Below are positions 41,772-49,883 of a DNA stretch of 64,000 nucleotides, in pieces (position 1 is the stretch's first letter; the number at the start of each line of letters is the position of its first letter). The stretch covers positions 3,571,501 through 3,635,500 of the forward strand of contig NZ_CP165727.1 of the NCBI RefSeq assembly GCF_041200175.1, read 5' to 3'. The notes under the pieces were generated by a model. It saw only the letters and a program-made list of their open reading frames with translations, had not been told where the DNA came from and searched no databases. Both the position numbers and the translations under genes were made by a program. This stretch comes from Streptomyces sp. R33 (lineage in GTDB: Bacteria > Actinomycetota > Actinomycetes > Streptomycetales > Streptomycetaceae).

Positions 41772-43319
41772 CTAGGCCAGCGGACCCGTCACCGGCTCCA
41801 CCGCGGCGACGAGGCCGCCCGCACGGACGAACGCGTCGGCCGCCGCCAGGTCGGGGGCGAGGAAACGATCCGGCCCCGGACCCTCGACACCCGCCGCCCG
41901 AGCCGCCGCGATGGCCGCCAGACTGGCCGGCGCCGCCGTGAGCCCGTGGCGCAGCTCGATGGCGCGGGTGGCCGCGTACAGCTCGATCGCGATGATCCGC
42001 GTCAGGTTGTCGATGGCGGTACGGAGCTTGCGCGCGGCCGACCAGCCCATCGAGACGTGGTCCTCCTGCATGGCGGAGGACGGGATCGAGTCGGCGGAGG
42101 CAGGCACGGCCAGCCGCTTCATCTCGCTGACCAGGGCGGCCTGCGTGTACTGGGCGATCATCAGACCGGAGTCGACACCGGCGTCGTCCGCCAGGAACGG
42201 CGGCAGGCCGTGCGAGCGGTTCTTGTCGAGCAGCCGGTCCGTGCGGCGCTCGGCGATGGAGCCGAGGTCGGCCGCCGCGATGGCCAGGAAGTCCAGGACG
42301 TACGCGACCGGGGCGCCGTGGAAGTTGCCGTTGGACTCCACGCGCCCGTCGGGCAGCACCACCGGGTTGTCGACGGCGGAGGCCAGCTCGCGCGAGGCGA
42401 CCAGGGCGGCGTGCGCCATGGTGTCGCGGCCGGCGCCGGCGACCTGCGGGGCACAGCGCACCGAGTACGCGTCCTGCACGCGCGGGGCGGACTCCTCCTG
42501 GAAGTGGCCGGTGAGCCCGGAGCCCTTCAGCACGGCGGCCATGTTCGCGGCGGAGGCGCCCTGGCCCGGGTGCGGGCGGATGGCGTGCAGCTCGGGCGCG
42601 AGCACCTTCTCGGTGCCGAGCAGCGCCTCGAGGGTGAGCGCGGCGGTGATGTCGGCGGACTTGTACAGCTTGTCGAGGTCGGCGAGGGCCATGACCAGCA
42701 TGCCGAGCATGCCGTCGGTGCCGTTGAGGAGGGCGAGGCCCTCCTTCTCCTTCAGCTCGACCGGCCGGATCCCGGCCTCGGCGAGCAGTTCGCCGACGGG
42801 GCGCACGACCCCGTCCGGACCCTCGGCGTCGCCTTCGCCCATCAGGGTGAGCGCGCAGTGCGAGAGCGGCGCGAGGTCGCCGGAGCAGCCGAGCGAGCCG
42901 TACTCGTGGACGACGGGCGTGATGCCGGCGTTGAGCACGTCGGCCATCGTCTGCGCGACGGACGGCCGGACGCCGGTGTGGCCGGAGGCGACGGTCTTCA
43001 GGCGCAGGAACATCAGGGCGCGCACGACCTCCCGCTCGACGCGCGGGCCCATGCCGGCGGCGTGCGAGCGGACGATGTTGCGCTGGAGCTGGGCGCGCAG
43101 CTCGGGGCTGATGTGCCGGGAGGCGAGGGCGCCGAAGCCGGTGGACACCCCGTAGACGGGTTCGGGCTTGGCGGCGAGGGCGTCGACGATCTCGCGGGCG
43201 CGGGCGAGGGCGTCGAGCGCCTCGCCGGACAGCTCGATCCGCGCGTTGCCGCGGGCGACGGCGATGACGTCCTCGGCGGTGGTCCCGGACGTCCCCACCA
43301 CGACAGTGTGCATATCCAT
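41772..43319 (-). CDS. hutH: Histidine ammonia-lyase
   Basis: Deaminates histidine to urocanate, the first step of histidine use. 515 residues. The MIO-forming motif is present as GSLGCSGDLAPLSH; the tripeptide is Cys-Ser-Gly rather than the usual Ala-Ser-Gly, which the family signature allows. Catalytic Tyr is in EPVYGVSTGFG, and QEESAPRVQDAYSVRCAPQ and SNGNFHGAPVAY are further family blocks. Two close ATGs exist (43319, 43313); the first is used in S. coelicolor-type proteins. Same place as in S. coelicolor, next to a GGDEF gene and enoyl-CoA hydratase. Confidence 0.96.
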   Translation of the reverse strand: MDMHTVVVGTSGTTAEDVIAVARGNARIELSGEALDALARAREIVDALAAKPEPVYGVSTGFGALASRHISPELRAQLQRNIVRSHAAGMGPRVEREVVRALMFLRLKTVASGHTGVRPSVAQTMADVLNAGITPVVHEYGSLGCSGDLAPLSHCALTLMGEGDAEGPDGVVRPVGELLAEAGIRPVELKEKEGLALLNGTDGMLGMLVMALADLDKLYKSADITAALTLEALLGTEKVLAPELHAIRPHPGQGASAANMAAVLKGSGLTGHFQEESAPRVQDAYSVRCAPQVAGAGRDTMAHAALVASRELASAVDNPVVLPDGRVESNGNFHGAPVAYVLDFLAIAAADLGSIAERRTDRLLDKNRSHGLPPFLADDAGVDSGLMIAQYTQAALVSEMKRLAVPASADSIPSSAMQEDHVSMGWSAARKLRTAIDNLTRIIAIELYAATRAIELRHGLTAAPASLAAIAAARAAGVEGPGPDRFLAPDLAAADAFVRAGGLVAAVEPVTGPLA

Positions 43320-43384
43320 ATTCAGCAGCCTACGGACTGAATCGCTTCATGTCACTAGCAAGTTTCAGGAGGGCCCCTTACGCC

Positions 43385-44500
43385 TTACGCCCGGCCGCGG
43401 AAGCGGCGGCGCTCGCCGGCCGCCTCCTGCTGGGCGGCATCGGCCAGCCGGACGACGGCGGTGTCCCGGCCCGCGACGACGGGTTTCGGCGAGCGGGCGG
43501 CCTTGGCCTTGTACTGGGCGGCGTCGGCCAGCCGGAACAGCCGCCGGGAGGACTTCACGAGCCCGATCGGGTCCCCGGTGGACGCGACCCCGCACGCGAC
43601 ACCCTCCCCGAGCTCCAGCTCGGCGGCGCGCAGGCACAGCTCCTCGGTCACCCGGACCACCTCGTCGGCGGGGGGCCCGACGCTCACCAGGCAGAACTCG
43701 TCGCCGCCGAGCCGGGCCACGAGCGCGCCGGGCAGCATGGCCCCGCAGAGGCTGAGCACGGACCCGAACCGCTCCAGCAGCCGGTCGCCCGTGGCGTGCC
43801 CCAGGGTGTCGTTGACCTTCTTGAGCCCGTTCAGGTCGCACACCACCAGGCTCACCACGGCGGCGCTCCGCCGGTGCTCCTCCAGGGCCTCGTCGAGCCG
43901 CATGTCGACGGCGCGCCGGTTGGCCAGGCCGGTCAGCGGATCGGTGAAGGCGAGCCGCCGGGCCTCTTCGAGCCGCTCGTTCTGCGCGAGCCCGGCCGCG
44001 ACCACCGCCGCCAGGACGGTCGCGAACTCGGCGTCGTCCTCGTCGAAGTCGGGCAGGCCGTCGTCGCGGGCGACGTACAGCTCGCCCCAGGCGCGCCCGC
44101 TGAGCACGATGGGCGCCACGACGCAGGTGCCGCGGCCCCGGCGGCGCAGGGCCTCGCCGCGCCGCCCCGGGCGGTTCCCGCCGGCGCTCTCGACCCAGGC
44201 GTGCGGGCCGCTGCCGCCGACCCAGCGCTCGTGCAGGAACTCGGTGATCTCGGGGAAGTCGTGGACGGGGTACGACTCGTCCTCGGGGAACGTCTCCTCC
44301 CCGGCCCGCAGCTCCCCCTCGTTCACGAGGACCCGCAGCCGGCCCCGCTCGCGCTCCCACGCGGAGATCGCGGCGAACGAACCGTCCATCGCGAGGCGGG
44401 CCCCACGGGCGGCCGCCCGGACACTGTCCCGCGGCGCGCATGCGGCGGCCATGGCCTGAGCCAGGCCCACGACGGCTCGCAGCCGCCCGTCGACTCCCAT
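43385..44500 (-). CDS. GAF-GGDEF diguanylate cyclase
   Basis: Probably makes cyclic di-GMP, the signal that holds Streptomyces in vegetative growth through BldD. 371 residues from ATG 44500 (a GTG precedes it directly). N-terminal GAF-like domain (about 15-170, ending GELYVARDDGLPDFDEDDAEF), then a GGDEF domain with FTDPLTGLANRRA, NGLKKVNDTLGHATGDRLL and intact catalytic GGDEF in ARLGGDEFCLV. No RxxD inhibitory site was seen just upstream. It may be the orthologue of the S. coelicolor GAF-GGDEF protein beside hutH (possibly CdgE), which I could not verify. Confidence 0.9.
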   Translation of the reverse strand: MGVDGRLRAVVGLAQAMAAACAPRDSVRAAARGARLAMDGSFAAISAWERERGRLRVLVNEGELRAGEETFPEDESYPVHDFPEITEFLHERWVGGSGPHAWVESAGGNRPGRRGEALRRRGRGTCVVAPIVLSGRAWGELYVARDDGLPDFDEDDAEFATVLAAVVAAGLAQNERLEEARRLAFTDPLTGLANRRAVDMRLDEALEEHRRSAAVVSLVVCDLNGLKKVNDTLGHATGDRLLERFGSVLSLCGAMLPGALVARLGGDEFCLVSVGPPADEVVRVTEELCLRAAELELGEGVACGVASTGDPIGLVKSSRRLFRLADAAQYKAKAARSPKPVVAGRDTAVVRLADAAQQEAAGERRRFRGRA

Positions 44501-44584
44501 CACCCCAGGTTAGGGAGTTTCATCCGATTTCGTGCTGCTTGGTGCAGGGGCCGCCGGACCGGGCGCCGCGGCCCCGCGCCCCGG

Positions 44585-45367
44585 CTACTTCCCCGGCCAC
44601 TGCGGCTTGCGCTTCTCGTTGAACGCCGCCACGCCCTCCGCGCGGTCTCCCGAGAAGGCCACCGTCCGCCAGGCCGCGTCCTCGATCTCCAGGCCGGCCG
44701 TCAGGTCCATCCCGTGCCCCAGCCGCAGGGCCCGCTTCGCCGCCCGCAGGCCCACCGGGGAGTTCGCCGCCATCCGGGCCGCGAGGGCGAGCGCTTCGTC
44801 CCGGTCCGTGCCCGCCGGGACCACCGAGTCCACCAGGCCCAGCGACAGCGCCTCCGCCGCCTCCACCCGCCGGGCCGTGAAGATCAGTTCCGCCGCCCGC
44901 GCCGCACCCACGCGCCGCGGCAGCAGCTGCGTGCCGCCGCCGCCCGGGATCACGCCCACGGAGACCTCCGGCAGGCCGACCACCGCCGTCTCATCGGCCA
45001 CGATCACGTCGCACGCCAGCGCCAGCTCGAAGCCGCCGCCCAGCGCGAACCCGTGCACCGACGCGATCGTCGGCATCGGCAGCTCCAGTACGCCCCCGTA
45101 CGCGCCCCGCGTGGTCGGCCGCTGCTGCACCAGCTCGGCGTCCGACAGGGAGTTGCGCTCCTTGAGGTCGGCCCCGACGCAGAACGCCCGCTCGGCGGTC
45201 GACGAGAGCACGACCACCCGCACCGACGCGTCCGCCGCGAGCGCCGCGCAGGCCTCGCCGATGGCCCGCGCCATGTCGGTCGAGACGGCGTTCATCGCCT
45301 TCGGCCGGTCCAGGACCAGCTCCGCGACCCCGTCCTCATGCCGGCGCACAGCCACGAACTCAGACAC
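44585..45367 (-). CDS. Enoyl-CoA hydratase/isomerase
   Basis: 260 residues from a GTG with GGGAGGG before it. Crotonase fold: CVGADLKER (oxyanion loop), HGFALGGGFELALACD and the PEVSVGVIPGGGGTQLLPR segment carrying the catalytic Glu. Likely hydrates 2-enoyl-CoA in fatty-acid or branched-chain breakdown; exact substrate open. A palindrome TAACG-AA-CGTTA lies 15 bases upstream and suggests control by a repressor. Confidence 0.9.
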   Translation of the reverse strand: MSEFVAVRRHEDGVAELVLDRPKAMNAVSTDMARAIGEACAALAADASVRVVVLSSTAERAFCVGADLKERNSLSDAELVQQRPTTRGAYGGVLELPMPTIASVHGFALGGGFELALACDVIVADETAVVGLPEVSVGVIPGGGGTQLLPRRVGAARAAELIFTARRVEAAEALSLGLVDSVVPAGTDRDEALALAARMAANSPVGLRAAKRALRLGHGMDLTAGLEIEDAAWRTVAFSGDRAEGVAAFNEKRKPQWPGK

Positions 45368-45382
45368 AGAGACCCTCCCGGT

Positions 45383-45394
45383 TAACGAACGTTA
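45383..45394. promoter_or_regulatory. Candidate operator of the enoyl-CoA hydratase gene
   Basis: TAACG-AA-CGTTA, a perfect inverted repeat in an AT-rich patch, 15 bases before the GTG start. Many fatty-acid catabolic genes in actinobacteria are controlled by TetR-type repressors at sites of this form. Regulator not identified. Confidence 0.45.
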
Positions 45395-45452
45395 CCCGGG
45401 ATCTTAGGGGGTACCGGGCAGGACGGGCCGGGCTCGCGGCATCCGGCCCGCC

Positions 45453-46637
45453 CTACCCGGCACCTCCTCGCTTCCTGCGCGTCAGCGACCAGGGCTCCAC
45501 GACCCCGAGCCCGCGCACCGGGCGCTGCCACATCGGCTGGAGCGCGAAGCGGTACGTCCCGCCGCCCTCCTCGGCCTCGGCCTCCTTCTCCGAGACCGGC
45601 GCCGCGCCCGTGCGGCCCAGTTCCTCCGCCATCGCGCCGTCGACCAGCACCGCGTCCTTCGGGGCTATCGACGTCAGCCGCGAGGCCAGGTTCACGGTGG
45701 TCCCGAAGACGTCGCCCATCCGCGTCGTCACCGTCCCGAACGCTATGCCGACGCGCAGCTCCGGCATCTGCGCATCGGCTTCCATCGTCTCGATCAGCCG
45801 CAGCGCGATCTCCGCCGCCGTCGCCGCGTCGTCGGCGCAGTACAGGACCTCGTCGCCGAGCGTCTTGATCAGCCGGCCGCCGTGCGCGGCCACCAGGTCC
45901 GCGGAGGTCGTCTCGAAGGACTCGACGAGCTCGCCGAGCTCCTCCTCCTCCAGCCGCCGCGTCAGCCGGGTGAAGCCGACCAGGTCCGCGAAGCCGACCG
46001 CGAGCCGCCGGTCGACCATCTCCTCGTCGTCCGCCACCTGCACGACCCGGCCGGTGGCCGCCGCCAGCTGGCGCCGCCACACGTAGACGAGGAACTCCTC
46101 CAGCTCCGGCAGCAGCAGCTCGACCAGCGGGTACGTGACCTCCGTACGGGTCATTCCCGGCTCGGGCGGCTCCGTCAGCCCCTCCAGGAAGGAATCGATC
46201 TGCCATTCCGCCAGCCGGGCGGTGGTCTGCCCGGTGGACCGCGCCACCTGCACGGCCATCGGCTCGCTCAGCAGCCCGGCCTCGACGAGGCCGGCGAGCC
46301 GGCGCAGCGCCAGTACGTCCGCCTCCGTCAGGGCCTTGGCCTGGCCGATGTCGGCGAAGCCCATGGCCCGCCAGAAGCGGGAGGCGAGCTCCATCGAGAC
46401 CCCGGCGCTGCGGGCCGCCTGGAAGGGGGTGTACCGGCGCTCCGCGCCCAGGATCAGCTGCTCCAGCCGGATGGCGAGCGGGTCCGCCGTCGGCTGCGCG
46501 GTGTGGTCGACCTCGTGGTGGGGAGTGTGCTGGTCGCGCCCGATGGGCGTGCCCGGACTGGCGGACCCCGAGCCGGTGGACCCCTGGCCGCCGGGCCGGG
46601 GGGCGGACGCGCTGGACGTAGAGTCGTCGACGGTCAA
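45453..46637 (-). CDS. cya: Class III adenylate cyclase
   Basis: Makes cAMP, which acts through Crp in germination and antibiotic production in S. coelicolor. The open frame extends to ATG 46655, but AGGAGG lies inside that stretch, 6 bases before the TTG at 46637 (MTVDDSTS), which I take as the start; 394 residues. N-terminal disordered and MerR/HTH-like helical part (ERRYTPFQAARSAGV; ADVLALRRL), then the cyclase domain: VGFADLVGFTRLTR (metal Asp), IKTLGDEVLYCADD, RVGIAFGTVTTRMGDVFGTTVNLASRL. All metal and transition-state residues appear present. Confidence 0.92.
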   Translation of the reverse strand: MTVDDSTSSASAPRPGGQGSTGSGSASPGTPIGRDQHTPHHEVDHTAQPTADPLAIRLEQLILGAERRYTPFQAARSAGVSMELASRFWRAMGFADIGQAKALTEADVLALRRLAGLVEAGLLSEPMAVQVARSTGQTTARLAEWQIDSFLEGLTEPPEPGMTRTEVTYPLVELLLPELEEFLVYVWRRQLAAATGRVVQVADDEEMVDRRLAVGFADLVGFTRLTRRLEEEELGELVESFETTSADLVAAHGGRLIKTLGDEVLYCADDAATAAEIALRLIETMEADAQMPELRVGIAFGTVTTRMGDVFGTTVNLASRLTSIAPKDAVLVDGAMAEELGRTGAAPVSEKEAEAEEGGGTYRFALQPMWQRPVRGLGVVEPWSLTRRKRGGAG

Positions 46638-46716
46638 GGGCCGCCTCCTGTCCATTCCGTGCGCACTGCCCTGCCGAACCGGGTGATCACCGGGAGGACC
46701 GGGATCGCCTAAACCA

Positions 46717-46734
46717 TACGGCAGGTGTGCCGTA
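46717..46734. promoter_or_regulatory. Inverted repeat between birA and cya
   Basis: TACGGCA-GGTG-TGCCGTA is a perfect 7-bp repeat with a 4-base loop, 34 bases after the birA stop and 80 bases before the cya start on the minus strand. It could be the birA terminator or a site controlling cya. Confidence 0.4.
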
Positions 46735-46767
46735 GCTCACTCCCCACTCCCTGCAGCTGCGGCCGGG

Positions 46768-47646
46768 CTACCGCACCGACCGCAGATGCACCACGTCCCC
46801 GGCCCCCACGGTCTCGTGCCGGTCCTCAGCCGTCCGTACGACGAGCCGCCCGTCCGCGTCCACCGCTTCGGCCGTCCCGGTGAGCGTGCGGCCGCCGGGC
46901 AGGTCCGCCCGTACGTGCCGGCCCAGCGTGACGCAGTCCGCCGCGTACGCCTCCTGGAGCCCGCTGGCGGCCGGGTCCCCGCCCGCCGCCCGCCATTCCC
47001 CGTACCAGTGCTCCAGGGACCGCAGTACGGCCTTCAGCAGGGGTTCCCGGTCCGTCACGGCGGCCTTCGCGAGGATCAGCGACCCGGCTTCCGGTACGGG
47101 CAGCTCGTCCTCGGTGAGGGTGACGTTGAGCCCGATCCCGAGGACGACCCCGTCGCTGACCCGTTCGGCGAGGATGCCGCCGGTCTTGCGCTCCTCCCCC
47201 TCCACGGTGATCAGCAGGTCGTTGGGCCATTTGAGGGCCGTGTCCACGCCGGCGGCCCGCGACACCCCGGTCGCGGCGGCCACCCCGGCCAGCAGGGTCA
47301 GCCACCCCCACCGCTCCTGCGGTACGGAGTCGCCCGGCTTGAGCAGGACGGAGAAGAACAGCCCGGACCGGGCGGGCGCGACCCAGCTCCGGTCGAGCCG
47401 CCCGCGCCCGGCGGTCTGCTCCTCGGCGACGAGCACGGCCCCCTCGGGCAGCTGCCCGGCCCGGGCCGCGAGATCGGTGTTGGTGGACCCGGTGGCGGCG
47501 ACCACCTCGACCGAGGACCACAGCCCCCCGTCCCCGACGAGGGCCCGTTCCAGCGCGGCGGCGTTCAGCGGCGGCCGGTCGAGGCTCGACCAGCGGCCGG
47601 CGGCGGCTCCGGACGGAGCCCCTCCTGATGCATCTGATGGCGTCAT
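46768..47646 (-). CDS. birA: Biotin--[acetyl-CoA-carboxylase] ligase
   Basis: Joins biotin to the carrier lysine of the carboxylase alpha subunits such as AccA2 in this window. 292 residues from ATG 47646. Biotinyl-AMP site AEEQTAGRGRLDRSWV, and LKWPNDLLI, GIGLNV and the C-terminal SH3-like cap are visible. It has no N-terminal DNA-binding domain, so it is a group I ligase and not a repressor. No ribosome site is seen and the message may be nearly leaderless. Divergent from pccB. Confidence 0.95.
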   Translation of the reverse strand: MTPSDASGGAPSGAAAGRWSSLDRPPLNAAALERALVGDGGLWSSVEVVAATGSTNTDLAARAGQLPEGAVLVAEEQTAGRGRLDRSWVAPARSGLFFSVLLKPGDSVPQERWGWLTLLAGVAAATGVSRAAGVDTALKWPNDLLITVEGEERKTGGILAERVSDGVVLGIGLNVTLTEDELPVPEAGSLILAKAAVTDREPLLKAVLRSLEHWYGEWRAAGGDPAASGLQEAYAADCVTLGRHVRADLPGGRTLTGTAEAVDADGRLVVRTAEDRHETVGAGDVVHLRSVR

Positions 47647-47727
47647 GCAACCCACAGTAGGTGTGTCAAACGCCGCACTGCCGAGCGCCATGCCCGCCGA
47701 TACGCTACGCACCAGTAGCCAGCAGTA

Positions 47728-47741
47728 GTCAATCAATTGAC
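47728..47741. promoter_or_regulatory. AT-rich palindrome between birA and pccB
   Basis: GTCAAT-CA-ATTGAC is perfect and unusually AT-rich for this genome, 36 bases before pccB. It may be an operator for carboxylase regulation. Regulator unknown. Confidence 0.35.
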
Positions 47742-47777
47742 CAGGCAGTTGACACCACACAGGGAGCCGCGACCCCG

Positions 47778-49373
47778 ATGTCACAACCCTCAGAGCCGAT
47801 CGACATGCACACGACCGCGGGCAAGATCGCGGACCTGCAGCGCCGCATCGACGAAGCCACTCACGCCGGGTCAGCGCGCGCGGTGGAGAAGCAGCACGCC
47901 AAGGGGAAGCTGACGGCACGTGAGCGGGTCGCCCTGCTGCTGGACGAGGGGTCCTTCGTCGAGCTCGACGAGTTCGCCCGGCACCGGTCGACCAACTTCG
48001 GGCTGGAGAAGACCCGCCCCTACGGCGACGGCGTCGTCACCGGCTACGGCACGGTGGACGGCCGCCCGGTGGCCGTGTTCTCGCAGGACTTCACCGTCTT
48101 CGGCGGGGCCCTCGGCGAGGTCTACGGCCAGAAGATCATGAAGGTCATGGACTTCGCGCTGAAGACCGGCTGCCCGCTCGTCGGCATCAACGACTCCGGC
48201 GGCGCCCGCATCCAGGAGGGCGTCAGCGCGCTGGGCATGTACGGCGAGATCTTCCGCCGGAACGTGCACGCCTCGGGCGTCATTCCGCAGATCAGCCTGA
48301 TCGTGGGCCCGTGCGCCGGCGGCGCCGTGTACTCCCCCGCCATCACCGACTTCACCGTGATGGTCGACCAGACCTCGCACATGTTCATCACCGGTCCGGA
48401 CGTCATCAAGACGGTCACCGGCGAGGACGTGGGCTTCGAGGAGCTGGGCGGCGCCCGCACCCACAACTCCACCTCGGGCGTGGCCCACCACATGGCCGGG
48501 GACGAGAAGGACGCCATCGAGTACGTCAAGAACCTGCTGGCGTACCTGCCGTCGAACAACCTCTCCGAGCCGCCCGCCTTCCCGGAGGAGGCGGACACCG
48601 AGGTCACCGAGGCCGACCGCGAACTCGACGTCCTGATCCCGGACAGCGCGAACCAGCCGTACGACATGCACACGGTGATCGAGCACGTGCTCGACGACGC
48701 GGAGTTCCTGGAGACGCAGTCGCTCTTCGCGCCGAACATCCTCACCGGCTTCGGCCGGGTCGAGGGGCACCCGGTGGGCATCGTCGCCAACCAGCCGATG
48801 CAGTTCGCCGGCTGCCTGGACATCAACGCCTCCGAGAAGGCCGCCCGCTTCGTGCGGACCTGCGACGCCTTCAACATCCCGGTGCTGACGTTCGTGGACG
48901 TACCGGGCTTCCTGCCGGGCACGGACCAGGAGTACAACGGAATCATCCGGCGCGGCGCGAAGCTGATCTACGCGTACGCCGAGGCCACCGTCCCCCTGAT
49001 CACCGTCATCACCCGCAAGGCGTTCGGCGGCGCGTACGACGTCATGGGCTCCAAGCACCTCGGCGCGGACCTGAACCTGGCCTGGCCGACCGCCCAGATC
49101 GCCGTCATGGGCGCGCAAGGCGCGGTCAACATCCTGCACCGCCGCGCCATCGCCGAGGCGGAGGAGGCGGGCAACGCCGAGGAGACCCGGGCCCGGCTCA
49201 TCACCGAGTACGAGGACGCCCTGCTGAACCCGTACACGGCCGCCGAGCGCGGTTACATCGACGCGGTGACCATGCCGTCCGAGACCCGGGCCCACGTGGT
49301 CAAGGGGCTGCGCCAGCTGCGCACCAAGCGCGAGTCCCTGCCCCCGAAGAAGCACGGCAACATCCCCCTGTAG
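47778..49373 (+). CDS. pccB: Propionyl-CoA carboxylase beta subunit
   Basis: Carboxyltransferase subunit; with AccA and PccE it makes methylmalonyl-CoA for polyketide and lipid synthesis. 531 residues, GGGAG before the ATG. The two crotonase-like halves have oxyanion loops SGGARIQEG and FGGAYDVMG. Asp421 in the latter matches Asp422 of S. coelicolor PccB, which selects propionyl-CoA over acetyl-CoA, so propionyl-CoA is the likely substrate. The epsilon gene follows 12 bases later. Same order as S. coelicolor. Confidence 0.95.
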   Translation: MSQPSEPIDMHTTAGKIADLQRRIDEATHAGSARAVEKQHAKGKLTARERVALLLDEGSFVELDEFARHRSTNFGLEKTRPYGDGVVTGYGTVDGRPVAVFSQDFTVFGGALGEVYGQKIMKVMDFALKTGCPLVGINDSGGARIQEGVSALGMYGEIFRRNVHASGVIPQISLIVGPCAGGAVYSPAITDFTVMVDQTSHMFITGPDVIKTVTGEDVGFEELGGARTHNSTSGVAHHMAGDEKDAIEYVKNLLAYLPSNNLSEPPAFPEEADTEVTEADRELDVLIPDSANQPYDMHTVIEHVLDDAEFLETQSLFAPNILTGFGRVEGHPVGIVANQPMQFAGCLDINASEKAARFVRTCDAFNIPVLTFVDVPGFLPGTDQEYNGIIRRGAKLIYAYAEATVPLITVITRKAFGGAYDVMGSKHLGADLNLAWPTAQIAVMGAQGAVNILHRRAIAEAEEAGNAEETRARLITEYEDALLNPYTAAERGYIDAVTMPSETRAHVVKGLRQLRTKRESLPPKKHGNIPL

Positions 49374-49385
49374 GAGGTCAGTCCT

Positions 49386-49595
49386 GTGGTGATCAAGGTC
49401 GTCAAGGGGAATCCGACGCCCGAGGAGCTGGCCGCCGCACTGGCGGTGGTCCAAGCGCGCGCGGCGGTGCTGGCCTCGGCACCGTCGGGCGCGCCGCGGG
49501 TGGCGGACGACTGGTCGGCGCCGGCCAGGGTGGCGCGGCGGACGCTGCCGCAGCCGGGGCCGCGCGCGTGGGCCCGTACCTACTGGCCCGGTTAG
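49386..49595 (+). CDS. pccE: Acyl-CoA carboxylase epsilon subunit
   Basis: 69 residues, GTG start 12 bases after pccB with a GGAGG site in the pccB end. The family ends are visible: VKGNPTPEELAAALAVV helix at the N terminus and ARTYWPG at the C terminus, with an Ala/Arg-rich centre. It binds the alpha-beta complex and raises its activity. Confidence 0.92.
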   Translation: MVIKVVKGNPTPEELAAALAVVQARAAVLASAPSGAPRVADDWSAPARVARRTLPQPGPRAWARTYWPG

Positions 49596-49631
49596 GCCGC
49601 CTTCCGGTGGTGAAGATGGCGTGAACGGACC

Positions 49632-49663
49632 GTGGCGCCTGAGTACGCGTACTCAGGCGCCAC
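49632..49663. terminator. Perfect 32-bp palindrome after pccE
   Basis: GTGGCGCCTGAGTACG and its exact complement meet with no loop around the centre ACGCGT. It lies 36 bases after pccE and 27 bases before a small membrane-protein gene. The shape fits both a terminator and a strong dimer-binding operator (GAGTACGCGTACTC core). Confidence 0.6.
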
Positions 49664-49690
49664 TCCGGTCTCCGGGGCCAGGATCGAGGC

Positions 49691-49822
49691 ATGCTCTGGT
49701 CAGACCCGAAGAACGAGCCGCCGAAGGACATGCGCGACGTGCAGGCGATGGTCCGGCGGATGACCCTGGTGGTCGTCCTCGCGATGGTGGTGGTCGTGTA
49801 CGTGCTGGGCGTGGGCTTCTAG
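49691..49822 (+). CDS. Very small membrane protein (43 residues)
   Basis: ATG 49691 to TAG 49822. A charged start (MLWSDPKNEPPKDMRDVQAMVRRM) leads into one membrane helix (LVVVLAMVVVVYVLGVGF). A weak GAGG site precedes the ATG. Small proteins of this form occur between pccE and maf in Streptomyces; function unknown. Its clear charge/hydrophobic split supports it as real. Confidence 0.65.
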   Translation: MLWSDPKNEPPKDMRDVQAMVRRMTLVVVLAMVVVVYVLGVGF

Positions 49823-49883
49823 CTTCCGTGCAGGGTGTCCCGGTGCGTGCCGGGCGGCGGATCCCCGCCCCTACGATGGCGGC

